Origin: Pedobacter cryoconitis
Lineage (GTDB): Bacteria > Bacteroidota > Bacteroidia > Sphingobacteriales > Sphingobacteriaceae
Assembly: GCF_003259615.1 (NCBI RefSeq)
Contig: NZ_QLLR01000006.1
Coordinates: forward strand, 1-64,000
Reading direction: 5' to 3'
Length of the DNA: 64,000 nucleotides
The position numbers and the translations under genes are program-made. A model generated the notes under the pieces. It saw only the letters and a program-made list of their open reading frames with translations, did no database searches and was not told the origin of the DNA. Positions within the stretch are counted from its first letter, which is position 1. Every line of letters begins with the position of its first letter. Positions 1 through 8,456 of the stretch are shown in pieces.

Positions 1-280
1 AAATGCTGATAGCCTTTTTTAGGATATCACGCTCCATTTGCGTTTCACGCAGTTCTTTTTTCAAATTAGCCACTTCTTGCTCGGCTGCGCTGAGGATAAC
101 ATTCCCATTACCAGGGAAACTACTGCCTTGCTTACTTGAAAATTCCTTCCGCCATCTATATAATAACGTGACGTTGATATCCAATTCCTTCGCAAGGGTC
201 GTTAGATCTGGGCGGGTGTAACTCAGTTCAACACTCATCAGTTTGAACTCCTTCGGGTATGCTTTTCTCTCTCGTGACAT
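1..280 (-). CDS. IS3-family transposase OrfA, partial (C-terminus off the window)
   Basis: This is the N-terminal 93 residues of the small OrfA protein of an IS3-type transposon. OrfA carries the helix-turn-helix that recognises the element's ends and is normally fused to the OrfB DDE integrase by frameshifting. The frame opens MSRERKAYPKEFK and contains the typical helix-turn-helix followed by LLYRWRKEF and a leucine-rich coiled coil ending in MERDILKKA. This is the classic order for the IS3/IS150/IS911 OrfA group. The ATG at 280-278 is the natural start, 60 bases inside the presumed element end. OrfB would lie to the left of the window. The family assignment is firm; the subgroup is not. 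Confidence 0.9.
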   Translation of the reverse strand, partial: MSRERKAYPKEFKLMSVELSYTRPDLTTLAKELDINVTLLYRWRKEFSSKQGSSFPGNGNVILSAAEQEVANLKKELRETQMERDILKKAISI

Positions 281-340
281 AATTTCTGTTAAGGTATGTA
301 AATCCCTTAACTCCGTGTCTACTCAAATATAGCAAGTCCA
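1..340 (-). mobile_element. End of an IS3-family insertion sequence (partial)
   Basis: The left edge of the window lies inside an insertion sequence. The orfA reading frame begins at 280 on the minus strand, and on that strand the element probably begins at 340 with TGGACTTGCTATATTTGAGT, which starts with TG as IS3-family ends usually do. Sequence to the right of 340 continues as a helicase reading frame, which fits an insertion into that gene. The other end, orfB and any target duplication lie outside the window, so the exact boundary at 340 is an inference. Confidence 0.6.
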
Positions 341-342
341 AA

Positions 343-522
343 CGCTTTCCTTTCGCTATTTGCTGTACCTCAACACTTGAGCTCGGTATAGACATAGGAT
401 CAGTAGAAAAAGTAGTACAGATTGATGCCGCACATTCCATAGCTTCCCTGATTCAAAGAGTAGGAAGAAGTGGTCGTAAAGATGGGGAAAGCAGCAGCTT
501 GCTTTTTTATGCAACCGATTGC
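343..522 (+). pseudogene. Fragment of a superfamily 2 helicase (Lhr-like), truncated by the IS
   Basis: Reading frame 343 onward has no start codon and encodes about 59 residues with two textbook SF2 helicase signatures: a motif V region ([16 protein letters not shown]) and motif VI (QRVGRSGR), followed by LLFYATD. This pairing and spacing match the RecA2 domain of large Lhr-type DEAD/DEAH helicases, some of which occur in phage-defence loci. The frame starts right at the presumed IS end, so the upstream part was probably displaced or lost. The similarity stops near 520 and the frame closes at 582. It is a remnant and cannot be functional. The exact helicase subfamily cannot be settled from this piece. 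Confidence 0.7.
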
Positions 523-788
523 AGAATACGGTTGAAAGTGCGGATATTATATTTTCCCTTACAAGCCCGAAAAACAGTGTAGAACTTGCAGAAAATATCG
601 TGATATGTCTACAGAATTCTTCGAACCGTCCACTGTATGCAGACTTGAACTCTAACACGGCTTCTTTGGCTTTGTACATTGACAAATTATTGCTGCCAAT
701 GGATATTCCATTTTTGAATGGAGCAGTAATGGGGGCTTCAAAAGACGTACCGGATACGGCCGTTTTCATTTTGCCAGCTCCAATTTAA
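519..788 (+). pseudogene. Fragment of a 6-phosphogluconate-dehydrogenase-like NAD(P)-binding protein
   Basis: About 89 residues in a different frame from the helicase fragment. The pattern [18 protein letters not shown], then YADLNS and NGAVMG, matches the second half of the Rossmann domain of 3-hydroxyisobutyrate/6-phosphogluconate dehydrogenase-type enzymes (the DUF1932-containing group is the closest I recognise). The N-terminal GxGxxG cofactor loop and the whole C-terminal helical domain are missing. The only possible starts are a TTG at 519 and internal codons, and the frame ends at 788 shortly after the NGAVMG segment. It is fused head-on to the helicase remnant, so this is a recombination scar and not a gene. 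The family call is moderately sure. Confidence 0.55.
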
Positions 789-859
789 GGTTAAGTTTGA
801 TTGTTATTCATTCTGCACCATAAAATCGAATTGTAAAAAATGGGTCTTTACCGGGCTTA

Positions 860-1324
860 TTATATTAACAATATAGTTAATGCTGATATATTGTTAGCTT
901 CTCTTTCAATAATACCTGATAACAGATCAAAAAAAGTACCTTTCATTTCTGGGTCGTCTTCAGAGTAACTGAATAGATCGTCATTGTCTAATTCGAGAAT
1001 TTCAGTCCTTAAAATGGGACTAATTTTTTCCCAATCAAAGTTGAAAGAATCTAAAGATGGATATATCATATTAAATTGGATGTCTTTATTAAATCGGAAA
1101 AGTATGTCTGCATTCTGAATCTCATCTATCCCTAATAGGTTTGCAACGTCAAATCTCAATTGAACTTGACTACCTACTAACCATGGAATTCTCTTGGTGT
1201 CATTTCCGAAAAAGCCGAGACTAACTTTTGCCATTCCATTTATGATTCTAGAGAGAAGTACTGTATGTAAATCGTACTTCTGAATTAGTATAGATAAACG
1301 GGTATCGATATTAGTATTAACCAT
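860..1324 (-). CDS. Small acidic protein of unknown function, downstream of a PAS histidine kinase
   Basis: A 154-residue soluble protein with no signal peptide or membrane segment. I do not recognise a family. It begins MVNTNIDTRLSILIQKYDLHTVLLSRIINGM and has an acidic C-terminal half (runs such as DNDDLFSYSEDDPE). Its start lies 23 bases after the stop of the four-PAS kinase at 1348-3555 on the same strand, so the two are probably co-transcribed. A regulatory or output partner of the kinase is possible by position only. No response-regulator Asp/Lys pattern is visible, so it is not an obvious receiver domain. Confidence 0.6.
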   Translation of the reverse strand: MVNTNIDTRLSILIQKYDLHTVLLSRIINGMAKVSLGFFGNDTKRIPWLVGSQVQLRFDVANLLGIDEIQNADILFRFNKDIQFNMIYPSLDSFNFDWEKISPILRTEILELDNDDLFSYSEDDPEMKGTFFDLLSGIIEREANNISALTILLI

Positions 1325-1347
1325 AATTTATAAATTCTTAACTTTAA

Positions 1348-3555
1348 TCATTCTCTAAAAGGTATAGTAAAATAAAACACGCTTCCTACCCCTAAATCAC
1401 TGTTTACCCAGATTTTCCCTTCATGCCTCAATACAAAATCAACAACAAGATTTAATCCAAGCCCTGTGCCCTTTTCTCCGTTTGTACCATAAGTGGTATA
1501 ATTTGATTTGCTGTTAAGTAGCTCCAAAACTTTCTCTTGCGGCACCCCAATCCCCTTGTCAGCTACAGAAAAGAGCATATCACTTCCTTTTTTCAATACA
1601 TTGATAGTTATTTCGCCTCCTGTATGTGAAAATTTGATAGCATTGGAGAGTAAATTTCTTACTATAGTTTCCAGCATTTCTTTATCAGCATAGATGCCTA
1701 TCCCTGGCTCTATATGGTGTGCTATCCGAATAGATTTCTTATTGGCCATTGGCAAAACATTATGCACTGATCTTTCTATAAGATTTGAAACATCAGTGAT
1801 TTCCACAGGATGAAAACCAATGGCATTAAATTGCGACTTTGCCCAGAGCAGCAATCTCTCTAAAAGTTCATTTGCATTTGATAACTCCTGCCGGATCATA
1901 GAGAGATGCAGGTGAATTTCATCAACTGAAATTAAATAAAGGTCAGCCAGCGTCATTTCTAAAAGCTCCAGGCTCCCTGAAATTGGGTTCCTGAGATCAT
2001 GACCTATAATGGAAAGCAGCGTGTTCTTCTGCTCATTTGATGCAGTTAACTCCAAATTTAATGCTTTCAATGCATTCTCCTGAAACTTCCTGGCTGTCAC
2101 ATCTCTCATATTCCCTTCGGTGCCTACAATCCGGCCATCTTCAAAGATTAACCTGGCATTCACAGATACATATCTTAATTCCTTATCTGCTGTGATTAAT
2201 CTAACTTCAAAATCAATTACTGTTCCATCATTCTTCAAACTATTGATAATCCTTTCTCTGTCTTGTGGATAATAGTAAAAATCAGAAACAGGCTGACCAA
2301 TAATAGCTTCCCTGGAAAAACCTGAATATTGAAGAATTGAAGGGCTGATTTCAGTCACTAAACCAGATTGATCAGCTTGATAAAATACGTCTTGTACATT
2401 TTCAAATATAGAGCGGTATTTCTTTTCGCTTTGCTTCAGGTCAACTTCAATTTCTTTTCTTTTGGTAATGTCTTCAATTTGTGATACATAATGAAGTGCC
2501 CTACCCTGGCTATCTTTTAACATCGTCGCCGCAATTACGACCCAGATGATATCGCCGTTTTTATGAATATACCGCTTTTCAATTTTAACACTTTCGGTAA
2601 CGTTATCAGCAAGATCAATAAGTTTTGCAATACTTTCCGGTAAATCATCCGGATGGGTAATATCCTGCATACACATAGACTGCAATTCTTGCTCAGTGTA
2701 ACCCGTTATTTGACATAAACTAGCATTAACACGCTTCCAGCATCCTTCAGGAGAGATCAAAGCCATCCCAACCAAAGAGTGTTCAAATGCCTGGCGAAAT
2801 TGTTCTTCGCTCTGGTACAAATTCTCTTCAAGCTGTTTATGCTTTGTTATATTAAAACCAACAGCACCTACCAGACTCATATTCCCCGAAGAATCTAAAA
2901 AAGGAAATTTGAACGTCATAAAGTATTGAGGAAAACCTTCCTGGTCACGAATAGTCTGCTGGAATTCTTGACTCTGTTTTGTTTTCAGGACTTCTGAGTT
3001 ATTCAGGAACGCGTCTTTTGCCACATCATAACCGAAAATGTCCTTTTTATTTTTACCGATCACTGTAGATGGAAGCTGATGAATATCTAGAAAATGTTTA
3101 TTTGCATAGGTTAAAATATTAGCTGAGTTAGTGATCCAGCAAAGACCAGGTATGTAGTCCATAAACACACGGAATTGTGCCTCTTGACGCTTACTACTTT
3201 TAATTGCTGTAATATCTTCACAATATAAAACAAGTCCTCCATAGCCTGATGTGCTTGCCATCCACTGATTAATTTGCCATTTGATAAATATCTTGGTTTG
3301 ACCAATAGGATCGATTCTATTGGTCTCTCCGTGGTAATCAATACCTAGCAGACAATTATCAAAAATCTCCTGCCACATGTGGCTATCCACAGTGAATAGC
3401 TCACTATGTAGCTTACCAACTACTTGTACTCTTTCAAGCCCATTAATTACGAGCCATTGATCAGATACAGCCTGAAATCTCCTATCTAAGTCTAAAATAG
3501 CCATCGACACCGGGCTGCTGCTTAGAATATTATTTAAATCAGTAAAGGAAAGCAT
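1348..3555 (-). CDS. Multi-PAS sensor histidine kinase
   Basis: A 735-residue kinase without clear membrane segments, so probably cytoplasmic. Four PAS sensor domains follow one another at roughly residues 1-115, 125-240, 245-370 and 375-495; PAS-associated C-terminal motifs such as EDITK and RDVTAR separate them. The catalytic core follows: the H-box IIGHDLRNPISG with the phospho-acceptor His519, then an HATPase domain with the N-box NLLSNAIKFSH, G1 box DKGIGVP and G2 box GTGLGLNL near residue 695. All kinase motifs look intact. No receiver domain is attached, so the partner response regulator is elsewhere. The 154-residue gene 23 bases downstream probably belongs to the same transcript. The signal sensed is unknown. 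Confidence 0.92.
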   Translation of the reverse strand: MLSFTDLNNILSSSPVSMAILDLDRRFQAVSDQWLVINGLERVQVVGKLHSELFTVDSHMWQEIFDNCLLGIDYHGETNRIDPIGQTKIFIKWQINQWMASTSGYGGLVLYCEDITAIKSSKRQEAQFRVFMDYIPGLCWITNSANILTYANKHFLDIHQLPSTVIGKNKKDIFGYDVAKDAFLNNSEVLKTKQSQEFQQTIRDQEGFPQYFMTFKFPFLDSSGNMSLVGAVGFNITKHKQLEENLYQSEEQFRQAFEHSLVGMALISPEGCWKRVNASLCQITGYTEQELQSMCMQDITHPDDLPESIAKLIDLADNVTESVKIEKRYIHKNGDIIWVVIAATMLKDSQGRALHYVSQIEDITKRKEIEVDLKQSEKKYRSIFENVQDVFYQADQSGLVTEISPSILQYSGFSREAIIGQPVSDFYYYPQDRERIINSLKNDGTVIDFEVRLITADKELRYVSVNARLIFEDGRIVGTEGNMRDVTARKFQENALKALNLELTASNEQKNTLLSIIGHDLRNPISGSLELLEMTLADLYLISVDEIHLHLSMIRQELSNANELLERLLLWAKSQFNAIGFHPVEITDVSNLIERSVHNVLPMANKKSIRIAHHIEPGIGIYADKEMLETIVRNLLSNAIKFSHTGGEITINVLKKGSDMLFSVADKGIGVPQEKVLELLNSKSNYTTYGTNGEKGTGLGLNLVVDFVLRHEGKIWVNSDLGVGSVFYFTIPFRE

Positions 3556-4204
3556 AATTTCAAGTCAAAGATTAAAGGTTCATTTATTATAGAATAACAA
3601 CAGGTCAAATTTGACTAAAAGACAAACTATATTTAATTCTGTCACAGGGATGCTTATCTCATTTTTATCTTGACTCACAATAAATTAATTTATAATTAAA
3701 TAAATGTATATGTAATAATGTGAAAAAGGTAAACAAAAACTTATAACTATTTAATATTGTTTATGATTTCAAGCGGTCAATAAGTCATTCAATACCGAAA
3801 AAATAACATTCTAGAGATAAAAATATATAATATACAATATAACGTTTTAATTCCTTATTATTACATTATAGAAATTTATGTAAATAATAGGCTGCGCATT
3901 GTTATTAATATTTAAAAATTTTTATATATTAACATTACCAAATAACTTAAACAAATCAGCAATCTTATTCATAAGCTAAATCATATTACTATAACCAAAT
4001 ATCACACCAATTTTATTTTTATTAAAATAATCAAATTTTCTTAGTAGAAAAGTTATTTTCCCTCAGAAAAAACCATAAAATAATCAGTTTTTCCTATACA
4101 AATTTTATTATTATAGTACAGACATACATTTAATATTCAAAGCGTATTCAAGTGTAATTCCTTGTACCTGTTAGTTTATTTACAAAAACACTATTCAATA
4201 ATTT
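3556..4204. other. A+T-rich divergent intergenic region between two PAS genes
   Basis: About 650 bases of strongly A+T-rich DNA with no convincing reading frame. It must hold the divergent promoters of the kinase (minus strand) and the PAS protein at 4205 (plus strand). I do not see a clear TAnnTTTG -7 box at a usual distance from either start. It contains one copy of a diverged 59-bp repeat (3831-3889), listed separately. Confidence 0.6.
3831..3889 (+). repeat. Diverged 59-bp intergenic repeat, copy A
   Basis: This stretch starts with TATACAATATAAC and matches 6686-6744 at 49 of 59 positions without gaps by eye. Both copies lie in non-coding A+T-rich DNA on either side of the PAS-protein and sigma-factor genes. 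A common origin is likely, although base composition inflates the match. Confidence 0.45.
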
Positions 4205-5587
4205 ATGGATTTTCGAAATAACTTATATAAAGATATCTTCCAGCTTAGTCCACAACCAATGTGGATTTACGATATCAACACATTATGTTTTCTTGAAGTC
4301 AATGAAGCTGCTATACTCCATTATGGGTATTCCAGAGAAAATTTTCTAAGTATGACAATTAAGGAAATAAGGCCAGAAGATACTGTGTCTCAATTTGAGC
4401 TGGCTATGGAGAATGTTCATAACCACAAACAATGTTTCACTAACAAACGCTATAAACACCTAAAGAAAAACGGAGATATTATTTCTGTCGAGATCAAGAG
4501 CAATCTATTTGAATTAAATGGGAGTCTCGCTGAACTTATCATAGCAACAGACATAACTTTACAGTTACAACATGAACAAGCAGCAAAAAGATTAGAAGAA
4601 ACGCTGCTCCTGAGTGAAAAAAGATTTAAAGCACTTGTACAGGCAGGATTAGATTTAACAGCTATAATTGATATAGACGGAAAATATCAGTTTTTAAGTG
4701 AGAGCTGCATCAGTTTGCTTAACATATATCCTGAAAAAATGATAGGTAAAATTGCTTATGACTACATACATCCTGAAGACCGGGAAAGAGTTATAGAACA
4801 GATAAATTCATTACTTGAAGTTGAAATAATTCACATACAACCTTTTAGGTTCTTGAATGGTGACAATGAATGGCGATGGTTAACTACTACCGCAAGAAAT
4901 ATGCTTGGAGACCCTGCTATTTTCGGCATTGTGGCAAATTCTGCTGATGTAACTGAACTAATCAATAAAAATCAAGAACTAGGGCTAAGTAATGACAGAT
5001 ATAAGTTAATGCTTAAGGCAGCAGACGAAGCGATCTGCGATTGGGATATTGAAAATGATATAACTAATTGGAGTGTGGGTTTCAATGAAATTTTCGGTTA
5101 TGATCTGGACGTATATAATAATACATTATGGTCTGATAATATCTTCCCTGATGATAAGGAACAAGCATTAAAAGATTTAAATGATGCGGTAAAAAATCCA
5201 GAAACAGAAGTGTTACATTCTGAATACCGATTTTTTAAAGCGAATAGAGAAGTTGCTACCATCCATTATAGAGGTATATTTCTTAGAGATAAAGACGGAA
5301 AAGCAATTCGTGCAATTGGTTCTTACAGAGATATCACAGCTTATAAAGAGAACATTTCTCAGGTCCAAAGGCAGGCGATCCAATTGCAGGAAATTGCATG
5401 GACTCAATCCCATAAAATCAGGGACTCTCTCGCGAAAATAATTGGATTGGTTGATTTACTGAAATATGAAGATTTTATCACTGATTCTCAAAAAGAGATT
5501 TTAACTTTTTTAAATAAATCAGCAACTGATCTGGATAAAGGAATCAGAGAAATAGTCAATATCACACATACTTTAAACAAATCTTAA
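4205..5587 (+). CDS. PAS-domain protein ending in an H-box-like segment without a kinase ATPase domain
   Basis: A 460-residue cytoplasmic protein made of three PAS domains (about residues 1-120, 130-255 and 265-390), each with PAS hallmarks such as RPEDT, YIHPEDRE and FPDDKEQ. The last 70 residues resemble a histidine-kinase dimerisation helix pair, with IAWTQSHKIRDSLAKIIGL placing His403 in an H-box position. The protein then stops: there is no HATPase domain. Similar short proteins are common in Sphingobacteriaceae, so this is probably not a truncation. It may be phosphorylated by, or heterodimerise with, another kinase such as the one encoded divergently at 1348-3555; this is inference. 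The ATG at 4205 agrees with the start of the first PAS domain. Confidence 0.85.
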   Translation: MDFRNNLYKDIFQLSPQPMWIYDINTLCFLEVNEAAILHYGYSRENFLSMTIKEIRPEDTVSQFELAMENVHNHKQCFTNKRYKHLKKNGDIISVEIKSNLFELNGSLAELIIATDITLQLQHEQAAKRLEETLLLSEKRFKALVQAGLDLTAIIDIDGKYQFLSESCISLLNIYPEKMIGKIAYDYIHPEDRERVIEQINSLLEVEIIHIQPFRFLNGDNEWRWLTTTARNMLGDPAIFGIVANSADVTELINKNQELGLSNDRYKLMLKAADEAICDWDIENDITNWSVGFNEIFGYDLDVYNNTLWSDNIFPDDKEQALKDLNDAVKNPETEVLHSEYRFFKANREVATIHYRGIFLRDKDGKAIRAIGSYRDITAYKENISQVQRQAIQLQEIAWTQSHKIRDSLAKIIGLVDLLKYEDFITDSQKEILTFLNKSATDLDKGIREIVNITHTLNKS

Positions 5588-5931
5588 CACCTGTTTATTT
5601 ACCAAGACCAGCTACAGGAAACATTCCTGTCTTAATTTGATAAGGAACGCTATCCCTGGAAACAATTTTCTTTCTATCAATAATGCAGATACATTGATCT
5701 ATGTCTAACAGCCCTGATAAAAATAATTATAGTTGTATAGGAACCCAATAAACTTAATAAGTATTATTTTCATTCATTTTTAAAATTTATTAATGACCAG
5801 GATATACTCATCCTTAGATATACATGTTTCATATTTACACCTTACATACAACACCTTAAGCTATTTACGATGTAAATCCGGTAGTTGCAAACTAAGGTCA
5901 TGAGAGAGGAAAATGGAATTTACAGGTTTCC
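5588..5931. other. Convergent intergenic region with a small hairpin
   Basis: This 344-base gap separates the PAS gene from the convergent sigma-factor gene. A short inverted repeat ACAGGAA-aca-TTCCTGT (5614-5630) lies just after the PAS stop codon and could help end transcription, but it lacks a T-run. Nothing else is visible. Confidence 0.4.
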
Positions 5932-6507
5932 TTATAGAAATAATTTTCTAAGTTTTATCATTGACATTCTTACTCTTGATTTGATAGTACTTAAAGGCAA
6001 ATGAAACTTATCTGCAATTTCACATTGGGTATAACCTCTGAAATATATAAGGATTATTATTTCGGCCTGGGCAAGAGGAAGGAATCTTAATAGTTCTTTT
6101 AGACCGATTGCATCGACATTAACGACAGTATTACATTTATACTCGACCTCGTCAAAATGATCATCAATCCTAATATTTTTTAAATTATTTATGTAAGCAC
6201 GCGATCTTAATTCATCAATGGCACAATTTCTCGCTACACAAGAAACCCATGTTGATAACTGACCTATCTTCGGATCGTAATTATCAATAAATCGTGAGAT
6301 CTTAAAAAATGTCTCTTGTAAAATATCTTCAGTTATATATTCGCATTTGACGATTTTTCGTATAATGACGCGCAATATGGAAGAATAATTATTATATAGA
6401 ACCGTGAACGCCCAGCCATCTCTGTGTTTAAGATATATATACAAGTTAGAACCAATGTATAAATCAATTGGTTTATTTTTCGGAAGTGCCGGTAATTTGG
6501 AAAGCAT
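5932..6507 (-). CDS. ECF-type RNA polymerase sigma factor
   Basis: A 191-residue sigma-70 family factor of the extracytoplasmic-function type. Region 2 is visible at about residues 35-100 (ILQETFFKISRFIDNYD for -10 recognition, then LSTWVSCVARNCAIDELR). Region 4 follows at about 135-190 with a helix-turn-helix GYTQCEIADKFHLPLSTIKSRV. Region 3 is absent, as expected for ECF factors. It has about 30 extra residues before region 2. No FecR-type or other anti-sigma gene adjoins it, unlike the usual Bacteroidota sigma/FecR/SusC arrangement. The next gene upstream is the pilin-like operon 1.36 kb away, transcribed in the opposite direction, so a regulatory link is only a possibility. Confidence 0.9.
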   Translation of the reverse strand: MLSKLPALPKNKPIDLYIGSNLYIYLKHRDGWAFTVLYNNYSSILRVIIRKIVKCEYITEDILQETFFKISRFIDNYDPKIGQLSTWVSCVARNCAIDELRSRAYINNLKNIRIDDHFDEVEYKCNTVVNVDAIGLKELLRFLPLAQAEIIILIYFRGYTQCEIADKFHLPLSTIKSRVRMSMIKLRKLFL

Positions 6508-7868
6508 AGTCAGTTATTTATAATTAAATTTATATAGCAATTAATTTTAGATTAAAATTTTGTGAAATTTTCAACGAAGAAAGTTGAACAAAAAAAAGAT
6601 TTTTATTCGGTGTTGTTTAGGTTTTTTATGCCTTTATAGCTCAATAAAAATAGAAATAGAGATCTCAGAAACGGTTGGTGCAATCTATACAATATAACAT
6701 TTTGATTCTTAATTATTACATAATAAAATTTATTGTAAAAAATAAATTCAAATTTATTATTATTTATAACAATAATTTTAATACATTTATATCAGCAAAT
6801 GATATTACCTTATACACATCTTCTTTCAAACGTAATTTGCTACAAAATCTACAGCTAACAAACCCGCTCATTAGAATTAAATAAAAATTATCTCATTAAA
6901 ATATAATTATTTTCACACATATAGCAACGTTAAGCCTGAATATTCTAAAGAGCATGATTCAATTGTGTTATTTTGGACAAATAAGAGAAATTTAAAACTG
7001 AGGATTTGTCTTAGCTATTATCGAATGAATACAACTTTTGGCCACTAACTGGGTGCCTCTTAAACTATTTCCTGCCTGAAGCATAAATGGGCCATGGACT
7101 TATAACATATTGATTCCAAAGATATAAGAGGAAAATGGAGATATATTAAGATCTGGCACAATTGACAATTATGAATTCAGCGGCATGAATTTAGTTTCGC
7201 GGCAAGGATTGGATCTTTATCTCACACCTTTTTATTTTGATATACAATTAAACAATTCATTACGCATTTTACAAGGTATAGTAGATTAAACATCAACATA
7301 AAATAATTAATAGTTAATATTAAGATCGGAATTAAGAAATAATATGATAATAAACTTCGTTGCCTGCATTAACCATTTGGCAAGGTTTTTTTTGGCCTTA
7401 CTATCACATTTTCTTAGACTTACGACATAAATAATGTAATTTACTATCACAAAAAGAAACTTTAATTATGTCATTATAAAAGCTATTGTCTACACTTATC
7501 ATCAAGAGTAAAAAAAAATAAATTAAAAAAAATATAATAGGATAATTATTATGTATGTTTACATTATCAAGCTCTAAAAAAGCATAATTCCATATTAAAA
7601 CCTGTAAATCAAGTTGGTTTTATCGTTCTCTAAAGTACAATATTCTCTTTCAGATAAATACCTCTTTAAGTATCTTATCAAAAGACTGAAACAGCCAGAC
7701 AACACTTTATGATGTTGTTAAATCTATTTTCCCCTATCCTTCGTTAAAGGTATTCCATTTTTGGATGCCATCTTCAGTTCCTACTCTTTTATGCACTTGC
7801 CTTTATTGGCAAACAATGAGCATACAATCTTTTTTTAACTCATATACACACCATTAATCATCCTCATC
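6508..7868. other. 1.36-kb A+T-rich region upstream of the pilin-like operon
   Basis: A long non-coding stretch between the divergent sigma-factor gene and the DUF4402 gene. It contains copy B of the 59-bp repeat (6686-6744) and, about 60 bases before the DUF4402 start, a short inverted repeat TTGCC-N6-GGCAA (7797-7812). An open stretch of about 54 codons near 7130-7290 has no convincing start or similarity. No TAnnTTTG box with a proper upstream partner is clear to me. Its length and position make it the candidate control region of the surface-fibre operon. Confidence 0.5.
6686..6744 (+). repeat. Diverged 59-bp intergenic repeat, copy B
   Basis: Second copy of the repeat at 3831-3889, 49 of 59 bases identical without gaps. 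It lies in the long non-coding region upstream of the pilin-like operon, in the same orientation as copy A. Confidence 0.45.
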
Positions 7869-8375
7869 ATGAAAAAATTAATCATCTCCATGGGCATTGC
7901 CCTTTCTATTGTAGCTTTTACTACTGCCACATTTGCACAAGCTACTGCTACTGCAAATGCTTCAGCAACCATTGTTACCCCGATCAGTATCACGAAAAAC
8001 ACGGATATGAATTTTGGTAATGTTGCAACAAATGGAACTGTTGGTACAGTTATTCTTACTCCAGCCGGCACGCGCACTTCAACAGGTGGCGTAACATTAC
8101 CGGCAACGGCAGGTACAGTAACTGCTGCTTCCTTTGCTGTTGCAGGATCTGGTTCTTATACCTATGCCATTACACTTCCTACTTCTGTAGTGATAGCAAG
8201 CGGTGCGAATGTGATGACCGTTAATACCTTTACCAGCACACCTGCAACTACAGGAACCCTGACTACTGGCGCACAAACGCTGACTATAGGTGCCACCTTA
8301 AATTTAATAGCTGCACAGGTTGCAGGAACCTACACGTCTGCTACCCCATTTTCTGTCACTGTAAATTACAATTAA
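7869..8375 (+). CDS. DUF4402 pilin-like secreted protein
   Basis: A 168-residue exported protein with a signal peptide ending TFAQ at residue 24. The mature part is a DUF4402 domain: an alternating N-terminal stretch ATATANASATIV, then PISITKNTDMNFGNV, glycine/threonine-rich strands, and a terminal strand GTYTSATPFSVTVNYN. The C-terminal pattern G-x-Y-x(4)-F-x-V-x-V resembles the last strand of spore-coat-U-type subunits of archaic chaperone-usher pili. A PapD-like chaperone follows 81 bases downstream, so I infer this is the major fibre subunit. A stable hairpin (8391-8423) after the gene would allow it to be made in excess over the assembly genes. DUF4402 itself has no proven function that I know of. 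Confidence 0.8.
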   Translation: MKKLIISMGIALSIVAFTTATFAQATATANASATIVTPISITKNTDMNFGNVATNGTVGTVILTPAGTRTSTGGVTLPATAGTVTAASFAVAGSGSYTYAITLPTSVVIASGANVMTVNTFTSTPATTGTLTTGAQTLTIGATLNLIAAQVAGTYTSATPFSVTVNYN

Positions 8376-8390
8376 CACATTAATAATGTT

Positions 8391-8423
8391 ATAACCCGGT
8401 TAGTCATATACTAACCAGGTTAT
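8391..8423 (+). terminator. Hairpin between pilin-like gene and chaperone gene (possible attenuator)
   Basis: ATAACC-c-GGTTAGT, loop catat-type, then ACTAACC-a-GGTTAT: two 6-7 bp stems separated by one mismatch. It lies 15 bases after the DUF4402 stop. A T-rich stretch follows only weakly, so it may be a partial terminator or an mRNA-stabilising element and not a full stop. Confidence 0.5.
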
Positions 8424-8456
8424 TGCTATATAATTTATAATATCACCCTATTTACT

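Noticed and set aside
3..221. Plus-strand 72-codon frame at the left edge
   Set aside because: It is antisense to a clear IS3 OrfA gene.
6675..6884. 69-codon frame in the intergenic region
   Set aside because: Composition is Ile/Asn/Lys only, as expected from A+T-rich DNA; no start context or similarity.
7130..7290. Open stretch of about 54 codons (includes YEFSGMNLVSRQGLDLY)
   Set aside because: No start codon at the beginning, no recognisable family and no partner gene; may be chance.
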